Source of the DNA: Poriferisulfidus sp963668445
GTDB taxonomy: Bacteria > Pseudomonadota > Gammaproteobacteria > Poriferisulfidales > Poriferisulfidaceae
Assembly: GCA_963668445.1 (NCBI GenBank)
Contig: OY764335.1
Location: 682,001-746,000, forward strand
DNA length: 64,000 nt
Direction of reading: 5' to 3'
This document shows, one piece after another, positions 52,104 to 60,631 of the stretch. Below the pieces are notes generated by a model that did not search any database, had not been told where the DNA came from, and worked only from the letters and a program-made list of their open reading frames with translations. A program made the position numbers and the translations under genes. Each line of letters starts with the position of its first letter. Positions within the stretch are counted from its first letter, which is position 1.

Positions 52104-54395
52104 ATGACCGAAGTATCCAAGATCAAGGTTCCGGAAGGGCATTCCCTGCATCACGTATGCTGCCCGCACGATTGTCCGGACACCTGCTCCATGCTGGTGA
52201 CGCGGGACGATAGCACCGGCCGCGCAGTGCGCGTGCAAGGCGACCCGACGCATCCGGTGACGCGGGGCTATCTTTGCAATAAAGTCAATCACTATCTGGA
52301 CCTGGTCTACAACGACAACCGGGTTCTGTATCCGCATCGGCGGGTCGGCCCCAGAGGGCCGGGCGCGAAGTTCGAGCGCATCAGTTGGGATGAGGCGTTG
52401 GACTTGGTCACCGACAACTTCAAGAAGGTCATCGCCGAGCACGGCTCCGAAGCCGTGCAGCCGTACTCGTACTCCGGCACGCTCGGCATGCTGGGCTACT
52501 GGGCGATGGATCAACGCTTCTGGAACAAAATGGAAGCAGCCCGCTTGGAACAGTCGATCTGCATTTACGCGGCCATGTGGGCCGGCATCCATACCTATGG
52601 CGTGGCCAACGGCCCGGCCATCCACGATGCTGCCAAGGAAGCCGACCTGATCGTCCTGTGGGGGGCCAACCTGGTCAGTACGGGCGTGCATGCGATCCCG
52701 TTCATCCGCGAAGCGCAGGAGCGCGGCGCCAAACTCGTGGTCATCGACCCGCGGATGACGCGCACCACCATGATGGCCGATTGGCACATCCAGCCGAAGC
52801 CCGGCACGGATGCTGCACTGGCGCTCGGCGTGATGAAGATCATCGTTGACGAAGGACTGCACGACGAGGAGTTCCTGCGCGAGCAGACGGTCGGCTGGGA
52901 AGATTTCCTCGAGAAGAAGTTGCCGGAATATCCGGTGGGCCGGGTGTCGAAGATCACTGGCGTGCCGGAGGCCGACATCCGGAAGTTCGCCATGATGTAC
53001 GCCAAGGCCGAGAACTCTTTCATTCGCGCCAACTACGGGCTTAACCGGCACCAGAATTCGGGGCAGACCTGCCGTGCCATTCTGGTGATGCCGTGCGTGA
53101 CCGGCGCGTGGCGCAAGCCGACCGGGGGCGCGGCGTTCGGCACGCTGGAAGAGATGTGGCTGCAATTCAATCTGCCGAAACTGCAGCGCCCGGACCTCGG
53201 CAACCGGGCCGAGAAGCGGGTCGTCAACATGGTGCAGATCGGACGCGCCTTGGCGGATCATATCGGCGTCGACGACCAGCCGCTCGACCCGCCGATCAAG
53301 TCGCTGTTCGTGTACAACTCGGATCCGGCCAACTGCGCGCCGAATTCGGGCAATGTGCGCCGCGGCCTGATGCGCGACGACCTGTTCGTGGCGGTGCACG
53401 ACACGTTCTGGACCGATACCTGCAACTACGCCGACGTAGTGCTGCCGGCGGACACGCAGTTGGAGCGCATGGATCTGCATGCCGCCTACGGCCACTGGCA
53501 CTTCAACCTCAACAAGCCGGTCATCGAGCCGCTCGGCGAGAGCTGCTGCAACACCGACCTGTTCCGGCGCATGGCGCAGAAGATGGGCTATGTGGAGGAA
53601 GGCGACGATGCGTTCACGCAGACCGACGAGGAGATGATCCGCGACATCCTGTTCGATGAGGAAGTCAATCCGCTGATGGAAGGCATCACCTACGAGGAAT
53701 TGGTGAAGAACGGCTGGGCGCGGGCCAGCGACGACTCGAAGCGGCGCGATTTCCTGAACAACGGCTGGCCGACGGCCAGCAAGAAGATCGAGATCTTTAG
53801 CCAGACGCTGGCGGACGAGGGGCAGGATCCGCTGCCGACCTACAATCCCGAAGTCGAAGGCCAGGAGGATCCGAAGCGCAAGGACTATCCGATCCAGGTG
53901 CTGAGTTCCGCCGCGCACTACTTCATCGGCGATTCGTTCCAGTCGGTGCCGCGGCTGCAAGCCATGATGTCCCGCCCGACCGTGGAGATGAGCGTCGGCG
54001 ACGCACGCCAGCGCGGCATCGAGGACGGCGATCTGGTGCGCCTGTTCAACGACCGCGGCGAGACCTACTGCTACGCGGTGGTGATCGACGGCCTCCTTGA
54101 AGGCGTGTGCGCGACGCAGAAGCAGTTCAAGGGCAGCAATACGCCCGGCGGCATCAACGTCAATGCCTTGAACTCGGAGATGCTGACCGATTTCGGCATG
54201 AGCCCGACGTTCTACTCGTGTCTGGCCCAGATCGAGAAGGCGGATTCCGAGACCACGAAGAAGGCGCGGCTTAAGGAGTTGGGCGGCTCCGAAGGCTACA
54301 TCGCGGCGTGGCGCAACAAGAACAAGGACGCGGAGGCAACCGACGAGCAAATCCTTGAATATGCCAAGCAGGAACACCCGGGAGTTTTCAACTAA
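52104..54395 (+). CDS. molybdopterin oxidoreductase (DMSO-reductase superfamily)
   Basis: A 763-residue cytoplasmic molybdoenzyme without a Tat signal. An N-terminal [4Fe-4S] site is formed by CCPHDCPDTC and LCNK. The pterin-binding domains have LIVLWGANLVSTG, NSDPANCAPN and YADVVLPADTQLERMD, and a C-terminal molydopterin-dinucleotide-binding domain follows (about 590-700). By position against NapA-like enzymes, Cys153 (SICIYAAMWAG) is a plausible molybdenum ligand. The substrate is unknown: formate dehydrogenase, thiosulfate/polysulfide or other activities are all possible. The gene overlaps an FNR-ferredoxin gene (TAATG), so it probably exchanges electrons with NAD(P) or quinol-linked carriers. 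Confidence 0.85.
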   Translation: MTEVSKIKVPEGHSLHHVCCPHDCPDTCSMLVTRDDSTGRAVRVQGDPTHPVTRGYLCNKVNHYLDLVYNDNRVLYPHRRVGPRGPGAKFERISWDEALDLVTDNFKKVIAEHGSEAVQPYSYSGTLGMLGYWAMDQRFWNKMEAARLEQSICIYAAMWAGIHTYGVANGPAIHDAAKEADLIVLWGANLVSTGVHAIPFIREAQERGAKLVVIDPRMTRTTMMADWHIQPKPGTDAALALGVMKIIVDEGLHDEEFLREQTVGWEDFLEKKLPEYPVGRVSKITGVPEADIRKFAMMYAKAENSFIRANYGLNRHQNSGQTCRAILVMPCVTGAWRKPTGGAAFGTLEEMWLQFNLPKLQRPDLGNRAEKRVVNMVQIGRALADHIGVDDQPLDPPIKSLFVYNSDPANCAPNSGNVRRGLMRDDLFVAVHDTFWTDTCNYADVVLPADTQLERMDLHAAYGHWHFNLNKPVIEPLGESCCNTDLFRRMAQKMGYVEEGDDAFTQTDEEMIRDILFDEEVNPLMEGITYEELVKNGWARASDDSKRRDFLNNGWPTASKKIEIFSQTLADEGQDPLPTYNPEVEGQEDPKRKDYPIQVLSSAAHYFIGDSFQSVPRLQAMMSRPTVEMSVGDARQRGIEDGDLVRLFNDRGETYCYAVVIDGLLEGVCATQKQFKGSNTPGGINVNALNSEMLTDFGMSPTFYSCLAQIEKADSETTKKARLKELGGSEGYIAAWRNKNKDAEATDEQILEYAKQEHPGVFN

Positions 54396-55513
54396 TGGCT
54401 CAGGAAACCTTTGAAGGGCGGCAAGACCCGCTGAGTCTGCCACGCCCGAATCGCGAAATCCAGACGTTGCGCGTCGGATTCCAGGAAGGCCGGATCAAAA
54501 GCATCCGGAATTTGACGTACGACACCTACGAAGTCGTGGTGCAGTGCGATGAAGACCGGCGCATCGGCGAGGCGGGCCAGTTCTGGACGCTGCGCGTGCC
54601 GGGCATTCGCAAGCCGCGTCCGTATTCGTTCGCGCGGGCGCCGGAATCCGAGAACGAAAGCGAGCATACGTTTTTCATCCGACTGGTGCCGGGGGGCGAA
54701 CTGTCCGATTGGCTGGCTGCCGAAGACCGTTCCGGCGAGCCGGTGGTGCTGTCCGGCCCGCTCGGGAAGTTCGGGTTGGATCCGTCCGATGAGGACATGG
54801 TCTGCATCGCGGGCGGCTCGGGGATGAGCGCCGTCCATGCCGTCATCGAGCATGCCGCCAACCTGCAGGTGCCGCGTAATTGCTATTTCTTCTACGGCGC
54901 CCGCACGCAGAAGGATTTGTATTTGGCGGATGAAATCAAGGCGCTGCAGGAGCGCTGGCACCCGGGTTTCAAACTTGAATTCACGCCAGTGCTCAATGAG
55001 GAGCCGGAGGATTCGGACTGGACGGGCGCCCGCGGGCTGGTGACGGACTATTTCAAGAGCGAATACTTGGATACCGCCAAGCTGGACATCAACCGGATCA
55101 AGGCCTATTTCTGCGGGCCGCCGCCGATGATCGACGCGGGCATTGCGGTGCTAAAGGGGGTCGGATTAACGGACGGGAGCATCTTCTACGACAAGTTCGA
55201 GGATGCCCGTTCCCCGGTGCCGGTGATCGACAACACCAAGTGCGTGCTGTGCGATGAATGCCTGATGGTCAAGCCGGTGGAGAACTGCATCGTCGAGGCC
55301 TCGCGCCTGCGCCAGACCAATGGCGGCACGGCCGGCTCCATGGATTTCGAGAAAGTGGACCCGGGCGCAACCTCGGGGCTGTACTACAACACGCTGTACA
55401 TCAACGAGAAGGAGTGCATCCGGTGCTATGCGTGCGTCGAGATCTGCCCGGCCAAGGCCATCTCTCCGGATTTCGAGCCGGAGCCGACGACGCTGGCGAG
55501 TGTCATCGAGTAG
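54395..55513 (+). CDS. FAD/NAD(P) reductase fused to a C-terminal 2[4Fe-4S] ferredoxin domain
   Basis: A 372-residue electron-transfer protein. The FNR-type FAD domain (about 25-125) has RPYSFARAP. The NAD(P) domain (about 126-260) has CIAGGSGMSAV, FFYGARTQKDLYL and CGPPPMIDAG. The C-terminus carries eight Cys in two clusters (CVLCDECLMVKPVENC and CIRCYACVEICPA). The spacer in the first cluster is non-standard (C-x2-C-x2-C-x9-C). BoxA-like proteins have the same parts in reverse order. It is almost certainly the NAD(P)H partner of the upstream molybdoenzyme. Confidence 0.85.
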   Translation: MAQETFEGRQDPLSLPRPNREIQTLRVGFQEGRIKSIRNLTYDTYEVVVQCDEDRRIGEAGQFWTLRVPGIRKPRPYSFARAPESENESEHTFFIRLVPGGELSDWLAAEDRSGEPVVLSGPLGKFGLDPSDEDMVCIAGGSGMSAVHAVIEHAANLQVPRNCYFFYGARTQKDLYLADEIKALQERWHPGFKLEFTPVLNEEPEDSDWTGARGLVTDYFKSEYLDTAKLDINRIKAYFCGPPPMIDAGIAVLKGVGLTDGSIFYDKFEDARSPVPVIDNTKCVLCDECLMVKPVENCIVEASRLRQTNGGTAGSMDFEKVDPGATSGLYYNTLYINEKECIRCYACVEICPAKAISPDFEPEPTTLASVIE

Positions 55514-55601
55514 CTGATGCTGCTTGCATAGAGATTGACGCACTCGTCCCGGGCGAGTGCGGTTCGGTCGTGGCTTGGGGTTCGCCGGGTTGCGCCGATG
55601 C

Positions 55602-56060
55602 TCAGGCGCAGCCGCCGCCGGTTACAGTGATTTCCCGGTCGGCGCGGAAGATGCCGTCGGATGTGTGCACCAAAACCGTAACCCGCGAGGTTTCGCGCAT
55701 CTTGACGCGCAAGGAGACATAGGGTTCGGCCGGCGCATTGATGTGGGATACCGAGACCAGCGGCGCCGGGTTGGCTTCGATCAGAATGCTGATTTTCTGC
55801 ACGCCTGGCAACGGCGCATGGACTTGAATGGGCACCTTGCCGCTGTCTTCGGCAATGTCCGGCACGTCGAGGTCAATGTTTGGATGCTCCTGAATGGCTT
55901 GACCGCCGGCGAGTTCTTCCAGTGCTGCATCATAGGATTTTGCGGCAAAGGACTGCGCCAGATTCGCAAACAGCGCAGGCGCTAGTGCCATGCCTGACAG
56001 GACGGCAGCGATTTGCAGGAATGCCCGGCGCGGCGCACGCCATGTTCCGAAAGGTTTCAT
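55602..56060 (-). CDS. soxY: SoxY-like sulfur-carrier protein (orphan)
   Basis: A 152-residue periplasmic protein. A Tat-type signal is visible (RAPRRAFLQIAAVL, end near residue 40). The Ig-like SoxY domain follows (DVPDIAEDSGKVPIQVH ... VSHINAPAEPYVSLRVKMRE). The C-terminus VTGGGCA carries the swinging-arm Cys, as in the family's GGCGG ending. SoxY binds sulfur intermediates during thiosulfate oxidation. No soxZ, soxX, soxA or soxB lies nearby. It is convergent with the molybdoenzyme operon and 20 bases upstream of nothing else in its direction. Confidence 0.85.
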   Translation of the reverse strand: MKPFGTWRAPRRAFLQIAAVLSGMALAPALFANLAQSFAAKSYDAALEELAGGQAIQEHPNIDLDVPDIAEDSGKVPIQVHAPLPGVQKISILIEANPAPLVSVSHINAPAEPYVSLRVKMRETSRVTVLVHTSDGIFRADREITVTGGGCA

Positions 56061-56066
56061 GCCTCC

Positions 56067-56072
56067 ATTATA
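56067..56072 (-). promoter_or_regulatory. -10 element unusually close to the soxY start
   Basis: On the minus strand TATAAT ends six bases before the ATG, with GGAGGC between. A transcript starting at the usual distance would begin near the ATG, so soxY may be read from a leaderless message, or be co-transcribed with the protease gene 20 bases upstream. Confidence 0.35.
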
Positions 56073-56080
56073 CCGGGCGT

Positions 56081-57538
56081 TCAATATTCGCCTTTCGCCA
56101 TGCGCATGAGTTCGGTGCGGCGCTGGTTGATGCGGGCCTGATTGGCCGTATTCGCCTTGGTGTGCTGTTCCGCAATATCGAGTTGCTGATGGGCTTGGCG
56201 AAATTGGGCCCGGCTGGCGTAGTAGTCGGATAGGGCAATATGGGAGATGGCCGGCTGGTTGCTGGCGCTGGCTGCCTCGGCGATGAGGCGGAAGGTTTGC
56301 GGATCCTGAATGCCGCGCCGGATGCGCTTGCGCGCGATTTTCAAGGCTTCCCGAGATTGGCGGGCATTGACATACGCTTGGGCCATATAGAACTCGACGG
56401 CATAGTGGTCGGGATATTCCGCATAGAGGCTGGCCAAGGTCTCGAAGATGAGGTCGGATTCTCCCAAATGCCGCCACGACGGGATGTGGGCCAGTTGCAC
56501 CAGCAGGCGGGCTTCGGGCCCTTGCGCTTGAGCGGCCTGAAGCGCCTCCAAGGCTTTCTGATGGTTGCCATGCCTTTGCCAAGTGATGGCGATGCCGTAC
56601 TGTTCGGCGGCGGAAGGCTGGTGTCTGGCATCCATTTGGCGGCGGTATTGCTCCAGTCGTTCATGCACCGGAGCCAGCAGAGCAATCATCCGCTCCCGGA
56701 TAAAGTGGAATTCTTCGTGGTCGCGCACGTATTCGCCTGGATGCTGCCGCGCCCGGTCATGCGCCTCGACGATGCGCGACACGCTGGCCGGGTGTGTGCT
56801 CAGGTACTCCAATTCCCGATTGTATTGGCGAGCGCTGTTCCCCATTAGAACTTCAAAGAAGTTGGCGACGCCGTGCGGGTCGATGCCGGCCTGCGCCAGA
56901 TACCGGGTCGCGAAGCGGTCGGCTTCCCGCTCATTGTCGCGGGAGTGGTTCAGATAGCGCTGGATATCAGCCGCTTGGCCGATGAAAGCTGCGGGCATCA
57001 GTGCGGACAGGTCGTACAGTCCGGCCAGAAGAATCCCGGCCGTCGCCAGGATATTGAAATTGGAGTTTTGCATCTGGTCGTACATGCGGGCCAGATGCCG
57101 CTGCGTGACATGCGCCATTTCGTGTGCGACCACGCCGGCCAGTTCGCTTTCTGCGCGGGCCTGCGTCACCAGCCCCGTATTGAATGCCAGCAGTCCGCCC
57201 GGCATGGCAAACGCGTTGATGCGTCGGTCTTGTACGATCAAAAGATCGAATTCCTGTTCAATGCCGGCACCGTCCTGAATGCGTTTCGCCAGACTGCGGA
57301 TGTAGGCGTTGGATTCTGGATCTTCGCTGATGGGCAGATGCCCGTACAGTTGAGCCCGAAGCCGGCGCTTGAGACGGGCCTCTTTGGCTTGCGTCATGAT
57401 CAGGTCGGCGGATTCGCCGACGCTGGGCAGTTCCGAATCGTCGATGACGGTCGTTTCCGCATGCACGGCTGCCAGCAATGCCCATGCGGCGCACGAAATT
57501 CCGAGAGCGAATGCATGCGGGATTCGATTAACGTGCAT
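56081..57538 (-). CDS. bepA: M48-family periplasmic metalloprotease, BepA-like
   Basis: A 485-residue protein with signal peptide (HAFALGISCAAWALLAAVHA), an M48 zinc-protease domain with HEMAHVTQRH and the third ligand in NEREADRFA, and four or more TPR-like helical repeats in the C-terminal half (from about residue 310). This is the architecture of BepA (YfgC), which assists outer-membrane protein and LptD assembly and degrades failed products. ATG 57538 is at the signal peptide; the frame is open upstream but covers the IS end. Confidence 0.9.
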   Translation of the reverse strand: MHVNRIPHAFALGISCAAWALLAAVHAETTVIDDSELPSVGESADLIMTQAKEARLKRRLRAQLYGHLPISEDPESNAYIRSLAKRIQDGAGIEQEFDLLIVQDRRINAFAMPGGLLAFNTGLVTQARAESELAGVVAHEMAHVTQRHLARMYDQMQNSNFNILATAGILLAGLYDLSALMPAAFIGQAADIQRYLNHSRDNEREADRFATRYLAQAGIDPHGVANFFEVLMGNSARQYNRELEYLSTHPASVSRIVEAHDRARQHPGEYVRDHEEFHFIRERMIALLAPVHERLEQYRRQMDARHQPSAAEQYGIAITWQRHGNHQKALEALQAAQAQGPEARLLVQLAHIPSWRHLGESDLIFETLASLYAEYPDHYAVEFYMAQAYVNARQSREALKIARKRIRRGIQDPQTFRLIAEAASASNQPAISHIALSDYYASRAQFRQAHQQLDIAEQHTKANTANQARINQRRTELMRMAKGEY

Positions 57539-57612
57539 GGCGGGGTTGCGCGACAGCCGTGGGGTTTCTATTGTAGGGGAGAAACCGGTCGCCGGCGCCA
57601 GCATCTGCGCAG

Positions 57613-58475
57613 GTTCAACAACATATTGGAACAAAGGCAGGCGTCGGCTCCGGCTCGCCGGAGGGGCCGCCTGAGGGCTGAGGAGGATAAAACCCCGGAC
57701 CTCGCTTGGCGAGATCATTGACTAACTCTGATAAGGAGGTCCAGGATGAAGGTGTTTGGCCTTCAAGGCGGATTATACCGCCTGGCGTGCCTCGGCCGGC
57801 GCCAGAAGATCCACGACGACCCGGACGTGCAACTGCGCCTGCGCGCGCTGGGCCAGTTCCGAACGTTGACCGAAGGGCATGGGCTGCGGCGCGGGCGGAT
57901 CGCCCGCTGCCCATGGGCCGCCAAGCGTCCGTGGGCGACGCGCGGCTGGGCCGGCCTGCAGCGCCCGCATTGGGGCCGTGCTGCAGATCGACGTGATGAG
58001 CCTGAAGCCGCATACGGACGTCCGCTTCAAGCAGTTCACGGCGGTGGACGTGGCCAGCCGCTACTTGGCGGGGAGGCTCTACCGGCGCGCCACGGCCCGC
58101 CACGCCGAGGACTTCCTCAGGCGCACGCTGGCGCGGCTGCCGTTCCCGGTCGGCTGCGTGCAGGTCGACGGCGGCAGCGGGTTCCGCGCCGAGTTCGAGG
58201 CCGCCTGCGGGCGGCTGAAGCTGCCGCTGGTGGTGCTGCCGCCGGCCTCGCCGAAGATGAACACGCGGGTGGAATACGTGCACGGCACCTGCCGCCGGGA
58301 GTTCTACGAATGCTTCGATCTGGCTCCGGACTTGGCGGCGGCGCGCCGCCAGTGGCGGAAATGGGAGGACATCTACAACCGCATCCGACCGCACCAGAGC
58401 CTTGCCATGAAGACGCCGATGGAATGCATTAGCGAGAAATTGCCGAGCGCCAAGGATCCCAGTATGTGTTGAACC
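57613..58475 (+). mobile_element. decayed insertion sequence with integrase-core (IS481-like) transposase remnant
   Basis: The ends form imperfect inverted repeats: GGTTCAACAACATATTGG at 57613 and, on the other strand from 58475, GGTTCAACACATACTGGG. The 863-bp element contains one broken transposase gene. I see no clear target-site duplication. Confidence 0.65.
57746..58472 (+). pseudogene. IS481-like transposase with frameshift and internal deletion
   Basis: A start with a strong AAGGAGGTCC site at 57746 gives MKVFGLQGGLYRLACLG and then FRTLTEGHGLRRGR. This frame leaves the family pattern after about residue 50. The integrase core is read in another frame from about 57980: VLQIDVMSLKPHTDVRFKQF (first Asp), FPVGCVQVDGGSGFRAEFE (second Asp) and MNTRVEYVHGTCRREFYE (Glu), ending at 58472. 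Compared with intact relatives about 100 residues, including the DNA-binding helix-turn-helix, are missing between the two parts. It is very unlikely to be active. Confidence 0.8.
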
Positions 58476-58508
58476 CGTGCACGTCCCGGAGTTTTGGAGC
58501 CGGTCTTG

Positions 58509-58514
58509 TATAAT
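58509..58514 (+). promoter_or_regulatory. -10 element upstream of tusA
   Basis: A perfect TATAAT preceded by TG one base earlier (TTGTATAAT), 41 bases before the tusA ATG and just outside the insertion-sequence end. Confidence 0.5.
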
Positions 58515-58554
58515 GGGCCTACGAGCAACGATCCTTGGACGGGAGAGCATTCAC

Positions 58555-58785
58555 ATGGCAGATTTTGATCAGGAACTGGATGCATGCGGCTTGAACTGCC
58601 CGTTGCCGATTTTGCGGGCGAAAAAGTCTTTGGCAGGACTGGCGAGCGGCCAGATCTTGCGCATCATCGCCACTGACCCGGGCGCGGTCAAGGATTTCGA
58701 GGCTTTCTCAAAACAGACGGGGAATCCGCTGCTGGAATCGACGGAACAGGACGGCAAGTTTTGTTTTCGGCTGCAAAAGGCCTGA
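58555..58785 (+). CDS. tusA: sulfur-carrier protein TusA
   Basis: A 76-residue TusA/SirA/YeeD-family protein. The active Cys is in DACGLNCPLPILRAKK (C-x3-CPxP), and the length is standard. TusA accepts persulfide sulfur from a desulfurase for tRNA 2-thiolation. In sulfur oxidisers it also carries sulfur in dissimilatory pathways with rhodanese and Dsr or sHdr systems. Together with soxY it points to sulfur metabolism, but a housekeeping role is equally possible. GGGAGAG lies 8-14 bases before the ATG. Confidence 0.93.
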   Translation: MADFDQELDACGLNCPLPILRAKKSLAGLASGQILRIIATDPGAVKDFEAFSKQTGNPLLESTEQDGKFCFRLQKA

Positions 58786-58817
58786 CTTCGTCTTGAATGC
58801 TTGTCTGGCGCCGCCGC

Positions 58818-58835
58818 TCAGGAGGGTGCCTGAGT
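58818..58835 (+). promoter_or_regulatory. small perfect stem-loop between tusA and ilvB
   Basis: CTCAGG (58818-58823) and CCTGAG (58830-58835) form a 6-bp stem with a six-base loop, followed by TTG and a run of eight A. On the plus strand this is not an intrinsic terminator. I see no leader peptide rich in branched-chain residues, so classical ilv attenuation is not evident. Confidence 0.3.
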
Positions 58836-58901
58836 TGAAAAAAAACCTGTATCACGCCACAATAGCGGGCGGGACGGCTTGCCGTGCTGCCTGCCGCGGC
58901 C

Positions 58902-60629
58902 ATGGATAACCTGAAGCAGAATCCGGATCTCGAAGCCGCGCCGCTGACAGGCGCGGAGATCTTCATTCGTTGCCTCGTCGAGGAGAGGGTGGATATGGTG
59001 TTCGGCTACCCTGGCGGAGCTGTGCTGCATATCTACGACGAACTGCACAAGCAGCGCGAGGTCGATCATATTCTGGTGCGCCATGAGCAGGGGGCGGTGC
59101 ATGCCGCCGAAGGCTACGCCAAGGCGACGGGACGCCCCGGCGTCGTGCTGGTGACGTCGGGACCCGGCGCGACCAATGCCATCACCGGTATCGCGGATGC
59201 CTATTTGGATTCGGTGCCGCTCGTGGTGTTTACGGGCCAGGTGCGCACGGCGCTGATCGGCAACGACGCCTTCCAGGAAGTGGACACGGTGGGCATCACG
59301 CGGCCTTGCGTGAAGCACAACATTTTGGTGAAGAAAGTCGAAGACATGCCGTTGGCCATCAAGCGGGCGTTCCACATTGCGACCACGGGCCGGCCGGGCC
59401 CGGTCGTGGTGGATTTGCCGAAGGACGTGACGGAGCAGAAAATCCCGTTCGCCTATCCGCAGGATCCGCAATTGCGCTCCTATCAACCGACTGTGGAGGG
59501 GCACACCGGGCAGATCAAGAGGGCAGCGCGGCTGATGGCGAAGGCCACCCGGCCCATCATCTACAGCGGCGGCGGCGTGATTGCCGCCAACGCGCAGGAT
59601 GATCTGATCGAACTGGCTCATTTGACCGGCTTCCCGGTGACCAATACGCTAATGGGGCTGGGCGCCTATCCGGGCACGGATCCGCAGTTCATCCAGATGT
59701 TGGGTATGCATGGTTCATACGAAGCCAACATGGCGATGCACCACAGCGACACCCTGATCGCCATCGGCGCCCGCTTCGATGACCGCATCACCGGGCGGCT
59801 GGACAAGTTCTGCCCGTACGCCAAAGTGATTCACGTGGATGTCGATCCGTCGTCCATTTCCAAGAACTTCCCGGCGCATGTACCGGTCGTGGGCGATGCG
59901 CGCCGTGTGCTTCAGGCTTTGGTTCGGGAATTGCGTACCGGTAGCTACGCCATGTCCGACATTGAGCCCTGGTGGGGACAGATTCGCGAATGGGCGAAGA
60001 AGGAGTCCTTTGCCTACGAGCAGGGCATGGATGCCGACATCAAGCCCCAGTACGTGCTCGACCAGTTGTATCAGCAGTCGGGTGGCAATGCCTACGTGAC
60101 CTCCGATGTGGGACAGCACCAGATGTGGGTGGCGCAGTTGTACAAATTTGACAAGCCGCGGCGCTGGATCAATTCCGGCGGCCTTGGCACCATGGGCTTC
60201 GGCCTGCCGTCGGCCATGGGCGTGCAGCTGGCGTATCCCGAGGAATTAGTGTGCTGTGTGACCGGGGAGGCCAGCATCCAGATGTGCATTCAGGAGTTGT
60301 CCACATGCCGGCAGTACGGCTTGCCGATCAAGATCATCAACCTGAACAATCGGTACATGGGGATGGTTCGCCAATGGCAGGATTTCTTTTACGATTCCCG
60401 CTATGCCATGTCGTACATGGAAGCCTTGCCGGATTTCGTGAAACTGGCGGAAAGCTACGGGCATGTCGGCATGAAGATCGAGAAGCCGCAGGATGTGGAA
60501 CCGGCCTTGCGCGAAATTCTCAGCCTCAAGGATCGGCTGGTGTTCGCCGATTTCGTGACCGACCCGACGGAGAACGTCTTTCCGATGATCGCACCGGGCG
60601 CGGCGCACAACGAAATGATCCTGTCCTGA
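58902..60629 (+). CDS. ilvB: acetolactate synthase, large (catalytic) subunit
   Basis: A 575-residue TPP enzyme for the first common step of valine, leucine and isoleucine synthesis. The N-terminal TPP-pyrimidine domain has VFGYPGGAVLHIYD and the catalytic Glu in RHEQGAVHAAEGYA. The FAD-binding middle domain has NTLMGLGAYPG, and the C-terminal TPP domain has VTGEASIQMCIQELSTC ... NLNNRYMGMVRQWQ. The TPP motif starts GE rather than GD, as in some relatives. ATG 58902 is preferred over GTG 58884. It forms an operon with ilvH and ilvC. Confidence 0.95.
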   Translation: MDNLKQNPDLEAAPLTGAEIFIRCLVEERVDMVFGYPGGAVLHIYDELHKQREVDHILVRHEQGAVHAAEGYAKATGRPGVVLVTSGPGATNAITGIADAYLDSVPLVVFTGQVRTALIGNDAFQEVDTVGITRPCVKHNILVKKVEDMPLAIKRAFHIATTGRPGPVVVDLPKDVTEQKIPFAYPQDPQLRSYQPTVEGHTGQIKRAARLMAKATRPIIYSGGGVIAANAQDDLIELAHLTGFPVTNTLMGLGAYPGTDPQFIQMLGMHGSYEANMAMHHSDTLIAIGARFDDRITGRLDKFCPYAKVIHVDVDPSSISKNFPAHVPVVGDARRVLQALVRELRTGSYAMSDIEPWWGQIREWAKKESFAYEQGMDADIKPQYVLDQLYQQSGGNAYVTSDVGQHQMWVAQLYKFDKPRRWINSGGLGTMGFGLPSAMGVQLAYPEELVCCVTGEASIQMCIQELSTCRQYGLPIKIINLNNRYMGMVRQWQDFFYDSRYAMSYMEALPDFVKLAESYGHVGMKIEKPQDVEPALREILSLKDRLVFADFVTDPTENVFPMIAPGAAHNEMILS

Positions 60630-60631
60630 AC

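Noticed and set aside
52044..54443. Nearly 800-codon open frame antisense to the molybdoenzyme
   Set aside because: It has no recognisable motif and very high His/Arg/Gln content; the sense strand encodes a complete molybdopterin oxidoreductase with promoter and ribosome-binding site.
54395..55513. BoxA-type benzoyl-CoA epoxidase reductase
   Set aside because: The domain order is reversed (reductase first, ferredoxin last) and no boxB gene is adjacent; pairing with a molybdoenzyme gives a better explanation.
58786..58901. Branched-chain leader peptide or T-box before ilvB
   Set aside because: No short frame rich in Val/Leu/Ile and no T-box sequence is visible; only a 6-bp stem-loop is present.
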